This document shows, piece after piece, positions 28,530 to 41,224 of a stretch of DNA of 64,000 bases. The stretch comes from Taxillus chinensis (lineage: Eukaryota; Streptophyta; Magnoliopsida; Santalales; Loranthaceae). Location of the stretch: positions 717,001 through 781,000 of the forward strand of contig CM042086.1 in NCBI GenBank assembly GCA_023512835.1, read 5' to 3'. Within the stretch, counting starts at the first letter, position 1. The number at the start of each line of letters is the position of its first letter. Under the pieces are notes generated by a model, which searched no databases, was not told the DNA's origin, and was given only the letters and a program-made list of their open reading frames with translations. A program made the translations under genes and the position numbers.

Positions 28530-31500
28530 ACCATTTCAATTATTTGAGGATTTGTTTCTGTCAGACAATATTTTATTGGAAGCTAATTTTTATTATTTTA
28601 TATTCTGAAATTATTGACAGTCTGTTGGAAGTTCATGAATAAAAAAATTTGATTATCTACGTCAACGATTAGTTATTTGATTATTAAATAAAAATAATTA
28701 GAAAAGTAAAGTCACTAATAAAGTCTACCAAGCCATCCTATTCCTATGTATTAAATCAGTGGGAGTTTTCTAATTCCATGCGCGGCTTTGTGAAATTAAT
28801 GAATATCAAATTTTGTCTGTCTTTAAAAATTAAAAATAAAAATAAAAAATAATGTTATGAAATTACGTATAAGTAATTGTGACAACATGACACTATATCA
28901 TACAATCAAATAACGAATGAAGAAAAAAATGATCAATCACAATTTTTTCATGATGATGTCACAAATTTGCTTTTTTTGTTGTGAAACAAAAAATTAATAT
29001 AATAAATGAGGTGATAAACAACCCGGGCCCATTATTGCATATTAGGAAAAAAATTTGATGACCACTGATAAAGAATTAACTCTTAAAGTCCATTCTTGAG
29101 CAGCAGTTTTGATTTAAGGGTGAAATATGACATATCACTTATCTTATTGAAACATAATCAATTTATACTACGAATGAATTATTTATCGTACAAATGTGTT
29201 AAAAATTAAGGTAACATGTAACATATATATAATTTTATTAAAGAAAAATAAGACTAGTCAAAATTTTAATTTTAATTATTAAAATTTAATTATAGCTTCA
29301 CAACAATGATATATATGGAGAGACCAACTAATTTTCAATACATTCAAACTCGTTTGGCTGTTTGGTTAAGTTTTAAGAATCTTTTTTTAACTCGGTTTAA
29401 GAGTTTTTTATATCAATTTAAATAAAATTAAACCCTAATTTCATCAATCCACACTAAAATTATTTCTCACAAAAATAATTATATTATATTATTATATTTA
29501 TTTAATTTGTATATAATTAAATTATTATATATGTTAATTAAAAATATTTATTAAATTAAATTGACTCCTAAACACGAAAATCAAAAACTTTAAAAAAAAT
29601 ATGAAGCTCCTTAGCTTACTCAATCTATGAAATATATATTAATATGTATTTGATTTTATTATATAAGTAATTACGATGATAAGTTTTGTTTTGTTTTTAT
29701 TTGACTAGTAATTTAATAGTTTATTTTATTATGGATCATAAAGAGGCTAACATATTGTTATAATAAAATAATTATTTTACTATCAAGTTGGGAGGGCATT
29801 ACCGTTATTCAATACCTATAACATGGGTAATTCCGGTAATTGGAAAGGCATTTATGGGCGCCTGGTGACAAATGAGGCCTTTTTTATAGACCGTCTCTCA
29901 AGTAAACTGACACAATAAATTGGAGGGTCCCACCTACTAACTGAAGTATACGTATGAGTCGCCGTCGTGGCGAGGCGAGAGAGCGTGACTAACTAACAAC
30001 ACCTGCCCGCGGAGTAAAAATGTCGGAGTCTGTTCATATTATATGTATCCTGAAAATCGATGAAATGACGAAACTGCCCACACAGTTGCGCAAAAGCCGC
30101 TTGTTTCCAACTCCCTCGCTCTCGCGTGCGATTGTCGGAGGTACATCGCCGCGCCGGTGGTAGGGGGGCCAGCGGCTGTCACAGCAGTCAAAAACCGAAA
30201 TGATTGACTCGCCTCCGCCGTCAGATCTTCTCTCCATGTACGGGCTAGATTAGTTTTTCTGTTGGCAACATTTTCGGCATTGTATTTGCGGTGCCGGTGT
30301 TCAATTTTAATTTTGGGGGCGTGAAACGTTGACCCTGGACTGGTTGACACGGGATGGGGCACCAATCGACACGTTGAAGGGAAAACCAAAAAAAACAAAA
30401 ACAAACAAACAAACCAAAGACGAAGTCAAATTGAGTTGGAGGCCCATATTATATTGTTGGAGACACCTTTTATGACAGCAGGAATTTATAAAAGAAAACA
30501 TTATTTCTTATTATTCTTCAATTATTTATTATTGTAATTTGCATTTAGATGAGCTCATTAGGTGAGCAAATGACAATTTTGGTATTTTTCATTTTTATTT
30601 GAGATAAATAGTATAAAATTTGTTGATTTTTAAAAAACATAAAACAACTTCTTTCTTCTTTTTATCTATATTTATTTTTAAATTTATTTTATATTATTTT
30701 TTCTCCACTTCTTTCACTTATAAGTATATAAAATTGTCAAACAAACATTTATAAGTATAATAATATATATTTAAAAATTATATAAAAATAAATAGTAAAT
30801 TCCTACATATATGGATTAATTTTTTTATTTTCTATTCATATATCCTATTTTAAAGAACATCATATAGATTTTTTTTTTTTGATAAATTTGTATATTTTTT
30901 CAAATTATAAGAAAAGTTTAATTATATCAAACCTATTATCAATGGTATAATATTTGTTAGTTAGTACAATAATAATCTGTTATATTGTTTTACGCGTGCA
31001 AGTTCATGAATTAGCATCAACATGAAATATTTGAGATTCGTGTGAGGAACAATATTAAGACACTAAAACAACTAAGGTTTCATGTAATTATCCTCTTCGG
31101 TGGAGAGCTTGATCCAACAATTAACATAACAAATTAACTATGAAAAATTATGGAGGAGATAGAAAATATATAAAAAAGAAATTTTCTCTACTTGGTTCAT
31201 ATAAAAAGTAAATTTGCATGTACAAAGCTGACGATAATATAAATAAATAATACATGCAAATGGGAAAAAAATCTCACAAAAAAACTGGTTAAAAAAATGA
31301 ATAGTTATAATTTTAATATCGAAATTATCATTTATTCTCACCTTGTTCGTACCAATCAACTAATCCTACATTCTTTTCTATTATTTTCCTCTTTTTCCCT
31401 TCTATAATTTTTTCGTACTTTACCAGTGTTATTGTTTTACTTTTCCTACTCAAGAGTCCATAACTCATTATCTTAATTCAACATCAATTTAAGTATAATC

Positions 31501-34230
31501 AATTGAAACAACAAAATACTTTATAATCTATTATTTGGAACCATTAACTTAATGAACCTACATCATAGGTGCCAATGACAAACTTTGATAATATATTTGT
31601 CATTGGGCTAATAGAGAAGCAGAGGGTAAATTAGCGCTTGAACACACCATGCAAACATGTAACTTGTTAATGTGACAAATTTCTATCTATATTAATTAAA
31701 TTTGATTTAGGGGAGGCCGAGAATAAATCATACAATGGGAAAGGATTTTTAAAATTATAGTAATTTCATGTACAAAATTGAACATTCATTCCATTTAACA
31801 AATCCGTTTAGATTACTCTCACATCCATGGGTTTTCGTTCGTAACAAATTATTGAAAGTAATTATCTATAAAAAGCAACCCAAATCAACACTACATTGAA
31901 AAATAAGGATAAAATTTGAATTTTATTAGAATGAATCACCCTCAAATCCAATGCTATTTAATAATTTATGTGAAGTTGAAGTTGATATATTAAGTTAATT
32001 TACAATGAATCACTCTACTCTAGAGAGAAATTATCTAGCTATACCATTTTCGAAATAATTCTACCGATTTAAAAATTCTAAACATTAATAACGACATAAT
32101 CAATTAACAGGACTATAGATATATATTTTTATTTTTAACTAATAATTTACGAAAATCATTTTACTTGGTAAAATGATAGGGCTGGGCTCTGCTAGCTACG
32201 ACGTTGCCTAGCCCACATACCTCAACAACAACAACAACAACAACGATGTATATAATGAAAACAGACAGCGACACGTTAACCACGGGAACAGACAATTTCT
32301 GAAATGGCTGACAATTTGCCCATGGAAATGGCGCGAAAACACGGAAAAGCCATTGCGCAGACTTCCCGGTGTACAAAAAGCTTCTGGGGTACGTAACTGG
32401 CGGGGTAGGACCACTGGGACCCAGTAGGGTTAAGTTAGGCCCCGCTCGCAGCCAAACCGAAGCAATCGATTCGAGCACACACCTCCGCGTTCCACCGTCG
32501 TACATTCCACGTTGCGACTCCTTCAACCGTTCAACGCGACTCGTTGACTAAGTCAGCCAAACCAAACGGCGCGCCAAATAATATATCATATACGGAGGCG
32601 AGACAAATTGAGTTGAGATTTGTTTGTTTGTGTTTTTTTGAAGTGGTATTTGCGGTGGAATTATTGATTTTTTTAAGTACAGCCGCCGCTGTTTTTTTAA
32701 AACTTGAAATTTTAATATAATAAAAATTTTAAACTATTTATCTAATAGGAAGGCTGAAAAAATATTAATGTTTTAATATTTTAAATTTTAAAAATCAATT
32801 TAATAACATTTACTATTTTTTATATATATAAATAATTATATTTTATTTTTAAAATTATCTTCAATACTACTTTTATTTTTTTATCCACTTGTGAAGAATT
32901 TCTCACGCATAGACTTATTTTATATTTTTATTTTTAAGTTTTTATTTTCTTCATTAACACGTGAGAAAGTACATAGGAAAAAAAGATAATAATGTCCAAC
33001 GTAAAATGTGAATAGAAAATTTTCACGAATAAAGAATAATTATAGTAATTTTAAATACGAGAAGAAGAGGAAATATTTTGAGATTTGGCTATCTAATTAT
33101 AAAAAATATATAATCTCGTATTTTTTTTCAGTGTTGTCTTTCTTAAAGAAATAAATTAATTAAAAATATTATTTTAATCAAACACTAAAAGGTAAATTAT
33201 TAAAATAAATAATCTTAAAAATGACATCATGATAATGTTAACTTTTTCTCATACATAATTAACTTTCAAAGTTAACTCTAAACTTATATATACATGTCAA
33301 GTGATCTAATTACCCACATGCTCATTCGATTGATAATAACTAAAAGTTCAAAAAAAAAATCATCGCAATAAAATAGATTTGTGCTTGTAATATGACCATT
33401 AATGATCATAAGAAAATTAACATATTAGCACATGCAAAGTGCGATTGTAAACAGGTATTGCCCTTTGCATCACCGATGGAAGGCTGATTGTAAATAAATA
33501 GCTGTTAACCCGAATATTAATCTAGCTAATGTATCAATGATCAAGTCATCGGTTATATAATTAATAACTAAATATATATTTATGAAAACAAGATATTATA
33601 AGCTAAAAATACAATAAAAATACTTTCATACTATAATATTATTTATTTTAATATGTATTTTTAATATAATTTTTTAATAACTTTAAAAGTTTAATAGCAT
33701 AAATTCATAAATAAAGTAAAATCAAATAGAGTTCGATAGAATATTGAAGTAAAATGTTAATATTAATAATTAAATTAAATTATAAAATAAATAAAATATT
33801 ATTTTATTAATTTTACAAAAATCATTCGGGTAAAAAAAATCAAATCGTCTGAATTTCTTTGATTTTTTTTTATAAAAATAATTCAATTAGAAAATTGAAT
33901 CAATTAAATGACCGAATCATCCGTCCAACTGGTTGGACGGATTCAATTCTAATAACTATAACCGCAATGCTCCACCAAGAACCGCCCTTGGCGCTATGCG
34001 TCACTGCTCCGTGTCCGTCCGCGCATACACGTTCCGTATCCGTTATCCCTCCCGGGATCGCCCTACCCTTGTCAGCCAATTTGGCGTCCAAGAGGAGAGA
34101 GAGGACCACCAAGGCGGCGGGGGCGGGCAAGCATACGTACAATTCTTGAGAACTAAGGGCCGTGCATGTTTTTATTGATTCGTTACGTTTGTGGGATGCA
34201 GAACCTTGTACTTTTAATCCGTTTAATTAG

Positions 34231-34358
34231 CCCCCCCCCCCCCCCCCCCGCGCGCGCAAATAAAAAAAAAAAAAAAAAAAAGGTAAAAAAAAAAAAAAAA
34301 CCAACCCCCAAGGGGGGGGGGGGGGGAAAAAATTTGTTTTTTTTTTTTTTTTTTTTAT
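34231..34358. repeat. Homopolymer mosaic C-A-G-T
   Basis: Successive runs of C (about 19), (CG)n, A (about 19), A (about 16), G (about 18) and T (about 21) are separated by only a few other bases. Adjacent long runs of all four bases are very unusual in plant DNA and may be partly a sequencing or assembly error. Confidence 0.9.
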
Positions 34359-35480
34359 TTTTGTATTTGTATTTAACGAATCACTATATTGTATGTTCCA
34401 ACATTTAGGAGACCTAATTAAGGTGCCATTCAAATTGTGAGCCTTATTTTATATATACCTTCTAATATGACAAAAATATTCTTATTTATATAATAAATTA
34501 TCAACTTTAATTATTTTATTATTATTTACTAGATTTTTAGAAGTAACATAAATTTTTTAAAATTATAACATTATCAAAATTATAAATTAAAAAAACAAGA
34601 ATAAAAAGATACTAATAATATAATATAACTATATATGAAAACATTAAACCGATATATTAGATGAAGACTCTTATTTTGGGTCAAAATTAAGGGGTCAGAA
34701 GCACAAGCTTCACTTGCTTGCTCTAATTAGGACCAGCCTTGTCAACAGCTAGGATCACAGGATGCCCATAAGACAACGCCACTCACGACAATTGCACTAT
34801 ATAGTAATAGTATTAGTCGCATATAAAAATAATGTTGAAGCGAAAAAAGAGACCCCTATGTATGTTTATTTCATTTTATTATTAGTAAGGTTACGTATAA
34901 ACTTTTTTGCGCACGCCTTTTGTATATCTGATATGATAATATCATATTAATTCGAATCGAGTAAAGTCTTATCGAATCATTGAATCAATAAAATATATCA
35001 TATCACTGTGTGCAAAAATTTAATGAACTTGTAAATAAATATTTTTTAACTTTTAAATAGAACGATTCCAAGTCTATTCCTTATGGGCACCATAAAAAGT
35101 CACTACCAAAGCCGTTGACGAAACAACCCAATAATCATAAGTGCTGTTTTTTCTCCATTTATAATTATATATTTTCCCTGCAAGTGAGCATAAGTGCAAG
35201 ATTTTTTGTTTGATGTTTATTAATTAGGTCATTTTGTATTTCCATATTTATTTATTTTTTAAATTTTATTAAAAACAACTACGCTTGTACTCTTTATTAT
35301 TTAAAAACTATTTATTGAAATAGCTGATCAAAGTATTTTTATTTTCAAAGAATAAAAAGATAACTCTGTAAAAATATTCAAAGGTGAAAAACTCTTTGAG
35401 AGAAGCTGTAGCCTAATTCATTATTGTTTCTTTAAAAATAGAGGTAAAAAGAATAATTTTAATCGATTTACACTAATACC

Positions 35481-35483
<3 letters not shown>

Positions 35484-35548
<65 letters not shown>
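35484..35548. repeat. (TA)n microsatellite
   Basis: About 32 uninterrupted AT units. Confidence 0.95.
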
Positions 35549-35553
<5 letters not shown>

Positions 35554-36645
35554 GATAGTCATTAACCACCGATGGAAGAAGTTCGCTATCTTTCCCGCCC
35601 ACGGTTTCGACTCCGGCCAGTGGATTTTAACTATGTCAAGTTTGGTCACCTAACCAAACTTGTAATTAGAACCAAGTTTTAAAATAATAGTTCATGTTTA
35701 GCGCACACAATTTTTTTTTTTAAAATAAAAAATCCTTCCCACATTTCGTTTGAAAGCCATACGAGAGACAAAAAATAAAGTCAGTTTTTTTTTCCTTTTG
35801 TTTGTAAGTTTAAGGATAACATTAATTTTTTCTTCTTGTCTGTAAGTAGAAAAAAAAATGTACATACATTTTAAGTGGGTATAATTAATTAGAATACAAA
35901 TTATTTTGATTAAGTGATATTTTTCTTTCTCCTTGAATTCTACAAACATTTTTAATTTTAAAATTTTACGATAATACTCTCATAGACCCTTCCCATCATT
36001 TTTATCCCTAAAACTCTCTACACACGAATGTGAAGTTTTAAACCCACAATCAATCTTACTGTAGGTGAGTATATGCCTCTACCGCCATACTAGCCCGTGG
36101 GCAAATTTTCTAAACATTCAACAGAAAAATTATTTAGAGGAAAAGTAAATCATTTTTTCTTTCCATTTCCTTTATTTTATTTCATATTAAAAACATATAA
36201 ACCAAAAAAAAAATGAAGAGAAACTTACTAATTACTTTCTCTCCAAATCTCCCTCCGTTTTAAATACACAAACTAGTAGGCCTCTGACTTATGTGTTGTA
36301 ATTACTGGTGCGCATGCCTGCTTAGTGAACGGTGCAAAAGGCGAGAATGGATGATGATGCAATTTGTAAACGACAATGACAGAGATGAAATTAGTGGAGA
36401 ACAATTTTTTACAGTGATGAATCCATTTTATATATATTGACTTAATGATATGTGTTTGTCTCTTTCCGAGTATCGGGTTTATATTATATTAAAAGAGGAT
36501 ATATATTATACTCCTTCAGAACCTCGTCTCTCCCGCTTATACCAGGATATTATGAAATTGTTTACGGTGAATGCAAGCCAAGCATCACGTATCCTATCAG
36601 CTAGGATAGCGAGTTCATTTAGAGAGAGAAAGAGCATTATAGAGA

Positions 36646-37031
36646 TTGATTAAAGGGAAAAGAGCGTCAGGCGAAGGAGCTAGCAAGAAGCAATCAGAAA
36701 AGACTGCATTACTAAAAGGAAAAGAGAAGGCAGTTCCTGAACCTGTTCCTTCTTAACGATTCTGCAAAGAAAATATATATCAAAAAACCCGTACGTGATG
36801 AAGAAGCAGCAGTTGCCTGCTCAGTGTAAGAAGCCTGAGGAAGGTCAGCCGAGCAAAAGAAATGAGAAGAACGATCAAAAGAAGCAAGCAACAGTGGATA
36901 CGTATGTAACATTTCAGCTAAGCCCACAAAACAGAAGTTACCAGGAGAAAAACCCAACACAAACACAGTTACACAGAACCACTACTGGTCCCATGACAAA
37001 CCGAAACAACAATATTTTAGTGCCACCTTAA
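36646..37031 (+). other. Possible remnant coding stretch, Lys/Gln-rich
   Basis: Two plus-strand open stretches follow each other: one ending at about 36756 (KKQSEKTALLKGKEKAVPEP then stop) and one from ATG 36795 to 37031 (MMKKQQLPAQCKKPEEGQ..., 78 codons). Both are lysine/glutamine-rich with even, protein-like composition unlike their AT-rich surroundings. I do not recognise a family. It could be a decayed gene piece, an exon of an unseen gene or chance. Confidence 0.2.
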
Positions 37032-37826
37032 TTAGGATTTCCAATCACCAGTTCTAGTTTCCATAAAACAAATAGTATAAATATTTATTTTAATGTGATT
37101 TTAAAAATCTTTATATTTATTTTAATTGGATATTAGATGTTAAATCCAACTAGCTAGAATCCAAAAGTAGGGGCATTTAATTAATTGAGTTTGACATAAA
37201 CATAGGACGGTGGAGATTACGAAGGAATGGTGTTGACTGGCGAGTGTGTGCGCTATATCTATTTTTTTTAATCAAAATCATATTGTTTTGTAAGTATACT
37301 AATGTATAAATGCATAGGGCGGGAGATTCAACAATAAATGCGCAACACATTTATTGAACACATCAGTGGCAACGTATCACAATCTCTCTTTTTCATGCAT
37401 CAATTGTTATGAAAAGTTAAATGGAAAAAAGTTATTAATTACTGGAGTGGACTGTAATAACTAGAAGGAAACCGTTAAAGAAACATAAATATATAATAAA
37501 TAATATTTGATCAACAATCTTGATTCCGATTTCCGATTCAATCATCATTCCTTCCTTGAGGACAGAATTAAGAAGAGTAATTAATGTCAACAGTCAAATT
37601 GGCGTCCACTTTTTCTTATTAAAAAGGCTGTCGATTTCGAGGCTGTCATGCATGCAACCAGAAGCAGTTAGTTCATGCGTACGTGCTTGCACTTGTCAAC
37701 TATATAACCCTTGTAATAAAGATTAATGTCGAGTCACAATGTCTACTGAAGTCAAAATTTCAAAAGAAACAAACAAACATGAAAAAAAAAAAAACAAAAA
37801 AACGAAATTTTCATTGTCGGCAAAAG

Positions 37827-40800
37827 CTATACAGCTAGCAGTTGCTGTTGCACCACCAACGCTGAAGCCGCACTCTTAACATCAGAAGAAGCAAGAAAGT
37901 CCCCTATGACCCCCAGCTCCGGGAACTCACTCCACTGCTCCAGGCCCGAAGTGAAGGCGGAGTCTGTCTTGTGCCGCCGTCCGACGATGATGAGGTCGAA
38001 TTTGCTCACCAGGGACCGAATGATGGTTGCAGTCTCCGACCCTTCCGTGACTTTCCTCTCCTTGTACACTACATTGCTGCCCACTGTACCGCTGAGGAGC
38101 TTCACATCCTTTAAGGTTTCCGAGTCTAGCATCATCTCCCACTGGTCCTCGGAAGCGCCCTCATCCGGAACCGCCACGAGCCGCACCACCGTGAGATGAA
38201 CCCGCGGGCTCCTCGCCATCCTCTTGCTCAGCACTAGCGCCTCCCGGTCGTCGTCGCCTCCGCAAAAGAGCGCGGCCACCTGGTAGGTCCTCGTCCCCGA
38301 CCAACCCTTGTTCGGCGGCGGCAACCTTCTAGAGTCTATTTTCCAGCGGTCTACGAGGATGGCCACAGAGCATGGGGCCTTGTCGAGAACCTTAAACGTC
38401 ACAAACAGAATGACCGTTTTGCCCTTTACGTGTTGACGTGATATTTTTTTAAGCTGTTTTTTATATATATTTTTTTCATACGGTGGGATTATAATAAAAT
38501 ATTTTGACAGAATAACTGATATCATATTAATATATAATTTTTTAAAAAATTATTATTTACGATTTATATGTAATTGTAAAAAAATTATCTGTTAAAATCT
38601 AATCTTAACTCAGATTTAAAGTTCGCGTATGGAATTAGCAAATCCGGCTCCTAATTTCTTTACCCAAGTTATAGGCCGTCATTGGGTCATCTACCGTACG
38701 TTCACTCTCTTAATTTATATTGTCACGTGAGATTCTACAAATATACGGCTCTTTAAATATGTTTGTACATGTAAACTTATTCAAAAAGTTGGAAAATGGA
38801 CGGGTAGAGATATTATTAGTAGAAGCAAGGAGGAAGCGAACAACGAACCTGGGAGTTGATGGATCTCAAGGCGGTGTCGTCTAGGATGATGGCGCCTGCG
38901 GCAGTCCATTTGCGGTGGAAGGGGAGGAGGATGAGGACGGAGGTCTTGTCGAAGGCGAGGGAGCAGATGTCATGGTGCATGAAGGGGTAGGGCGAGACGA
39001 CGGTGAAGACGTTGACGGCGGCGTTGGACCCTGCTTGGGTCTTGTAGCGGGCGAAGCGATCAATGATGGGCTGGCTCCGCACCCCCCGGGAGGATTGCTT
39101 CTGGCCCAGCTGGTGGTCGATCAGGAGCGGGGTGGCTCGCCCCAGCAGCTCCACCAGGTGGACCACGTCCACGCTCAGCAGGCTCTCCGCCGACGGGCCG
39201 TAAGCCTCGAACAGCTTCACGGCACTGACCGCGTCGTCCTGCCGGAACACGCAGGCCAACACCCGGATCTCCGCCCCCTTCTCCGTGTGGAGGATGTTCC
39301 TCTTCTGGTACCCGCCGTACTTGTTGCCCGTGTCGTAGAGGCACCTCACCCCCAAAGGCACCACCGTGGCATTCACCAGAACCAATATGGCCGCAACGCT
39401 GTAGAATGTGTCATCCATTTGCTGTAACAGAGGCAATGCAAGTAATTAACATTATATATATTATATATATATATAACATTAATAATAGCTAGTTTTTTGA
39501 TGACCAATTAAGCAAGCTAATAAACAAAACATCCTAGCTAAAATAAATAAATAAATAAATCCAAATTGAGTGCTAAGCTATATATACTTTTTTATTTATA
39601 TATACACTAGTTTTTTAGCGTACAAGTAGCATGTACACAAAGTAGGAGGAGGCAGCACATTCTGGTTTATGCAGGCTAGGAATAAGGACATGTCCACAAC
39701 TCCTCTGGCGCTAAGAATGACGGAAAGAGTGAAGGCGTCCTTGTAAGGGATGTTGCAGAAGCGGGCGGTGACGAGGCCCGCCGCAATTCGTCCAGCAAGA
39801 CACACGAGAATGAGGCCCAACAGGCCCAAAACGAAGCCCAATTCAAAGGCTGCCGACGCCAAGTCGATGCGGTAGCCAGCGTACGTCATGAGCAGGGGTA
39901 CAACGAGGCCCGACACCAGGGTGTCGAGGCGGTCGACGAGGGTGGACCCGAGAGGCGGCCCATCGGGCACGAAGAGGCCGAATATGAAGGGGCCGGTCAT
40001 GTAGTCGAGGCCCACGAAGTCGGTGGCGACGGCGGCCAACATGGCCGCGGCCACGAGGCAGACGACGTAGGACTCCTTCACGGGGTGGCCCTCCGGGGTG
40101 CGCTTGACGATCCAGACGGTGGCGGGGCGGAGGAGGTGGGTCATGGAGGCCACGAATGCGGCGGTGAGGAGGAGGGACTTGAGGACGACGAGGACGGAGA
40201 TTTGGGTGGCGGTGGCGACGAAGATCTCCAGGGTGAAGAAGGAGTAGCTGAGGAGGTAGCTGACGAGGGCGGCGGCGGAGGCGGCGCGGCCGAGGTCGGA
40301 GGTGATGATCCGAAGGTCGGTGAGGAGGCAGGAAATGACGGGGAAGGGGATGAAGGCCTGGGAGGAGGTGAAGAAAGTGAGGCCGAGGCGGTGGTTGGGG
40401 TAGTAGGAGGAGTCGCCCAAGAGGCGGGTGAGAGGGGTGACGACGAGGAAGGGGAAGAAGACGGTGAGGGAGCCCATGGTCCACGCCACCTTCCCCGATT
40501 TCTGTATCATCTTGGGGTCCATCTTCACCCCCGTCAAGAACGTGAAAAGCGCGTTGCCAACCACGCTTATGGTGACCACCAAGGTTTCGGCTTCGTCGTT
40601 GAGGATCAGCTTCGAGAAGAGGCCCTCCCACGTCCGCCAAACATGTCCGAGTATCATCCCCACCTACATTAATTAATGTAACATTATATTATATTATTCA
40701 GTTAGCTATTTCATCATATATAATATTAATTAATGGGATGGAGGACGATGATGATGGTGATGATTTGAGAAACCCAAAAAAAAAAAAAAAGCAGCTAGCT

Positions 40801-41068
40801 AGCAGATTTGAGATTTGTTTTTAAAACGTATGCGTATATATACCAGGCCGTGAATGACGAGCCAGGGGAGATTGATGTAGTTATTATGAAGGAATCGGAG
40901 GAGGTAGTGGAGAAAAAATACGGAGAGGAAACGCAGCTCAAGGAGGGGCATTGGGTGCTCCAAAAAGTCTGAATCCCAAATGCCATTGGAGAAAATGGTG
41001 GGCGGCGGCGGTTTGTAGGAGCAGAACCCAGATTGCATGTTTTTGGGTGTAGTTAATTTTGCCTCCAT
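37827..41068 (-). CDS. Cation/H+ antiporter, CHX family (CPA2)
   Basis: Plant CHX proteins move K+ or other monovalent cations against H+ across plasma or endomembranes. Coding exons (minus): 41068-40844, 40663-39659, 39421-38849, 38390-37827; 2367 nt, 788 aa, all junctions phase 0, normal for the family. The membrane domain spans about residues 40-440, with GLFVPDGPPLGS at 304-315 matching the family GL..P.GPPLG motif and SARGVVDM at 393-400 matching the late-helix motif. The C-terminal half is the soluble CHX tail: VRVLACVF-like start at about 455, then DLIIVGRRH. Odd: after GRAASAAALV (200-209) the sequence is Ser210-Tyr211 where CPA2 proteins usually have Asn-Asp, the ion-site pair (Asp201 of AtCHX17), and the usual Glu of GLVE is Asp399. 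The intron 2 donor (AAT|GTGCTG) is weak. The subclade is not resolved. Confidence 0.9.
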
Positions 41069-41216
41069 GGCTGCCCCCTGGCACTGCCTGCCTGCGCCGG
41101 CCGGACCGGACGCCTCCCTGTTTACCGAGGAACAAGGAAAAACATGATAGTCGTACGTACGTGGTAGAACGATATGATGGATCTAGCTATACCGCGCGCG
41201 TGCAGTAGCTTTGGCT

Positions 41217-41224
41217 CTTATATA
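41217..41224 (-). promoter_or_regulatory. TATA box of the CHX gene
   Basis: Minus-strand TATATAAG lies about 150 bp upstream of the CHX start codon, a usual distance for a plant core promoter. Other AT-rich matches exist further upstream. Confidence 0.5.

Larger units (their letters stand above)
27500..37826. other. AT-rich intergenic region, no confident gene
   Basis: About 10 kb between the demethylase and the CHX gene. GC-richer islands at 27640-28220, 29930-30360, 32160-32570 and 33950-34150 have no frame with recognisable protein features; short ORFs there overlap in several frames and look fortuitous. Most of the rest is AT-rich low-complexity DNA, with a 33-base A-rich run at 28226-28258. 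No tRNA or transposase was recognised. Confidence 0.6.

Noticed and set aside
32161..32551. 121-codon minus-strand ORF
   Set aside because: The C-terminal Val run comes from an ACA repeat, the frame has no recognisable domain and other frames are equally open.
33859..34178. Overlapping ORFs of 80-96 codons on both strands
   Set aside because: Several frames are open at once in a short GC-rich island and none resembles a known protein.
38915..40672. Long antisense ORFs over the CHX exons
   Set aside because: They are shadows of the GC-rich CHX coding sequence, with Gly/Glu-rich or Arg/Pro-rich composition.
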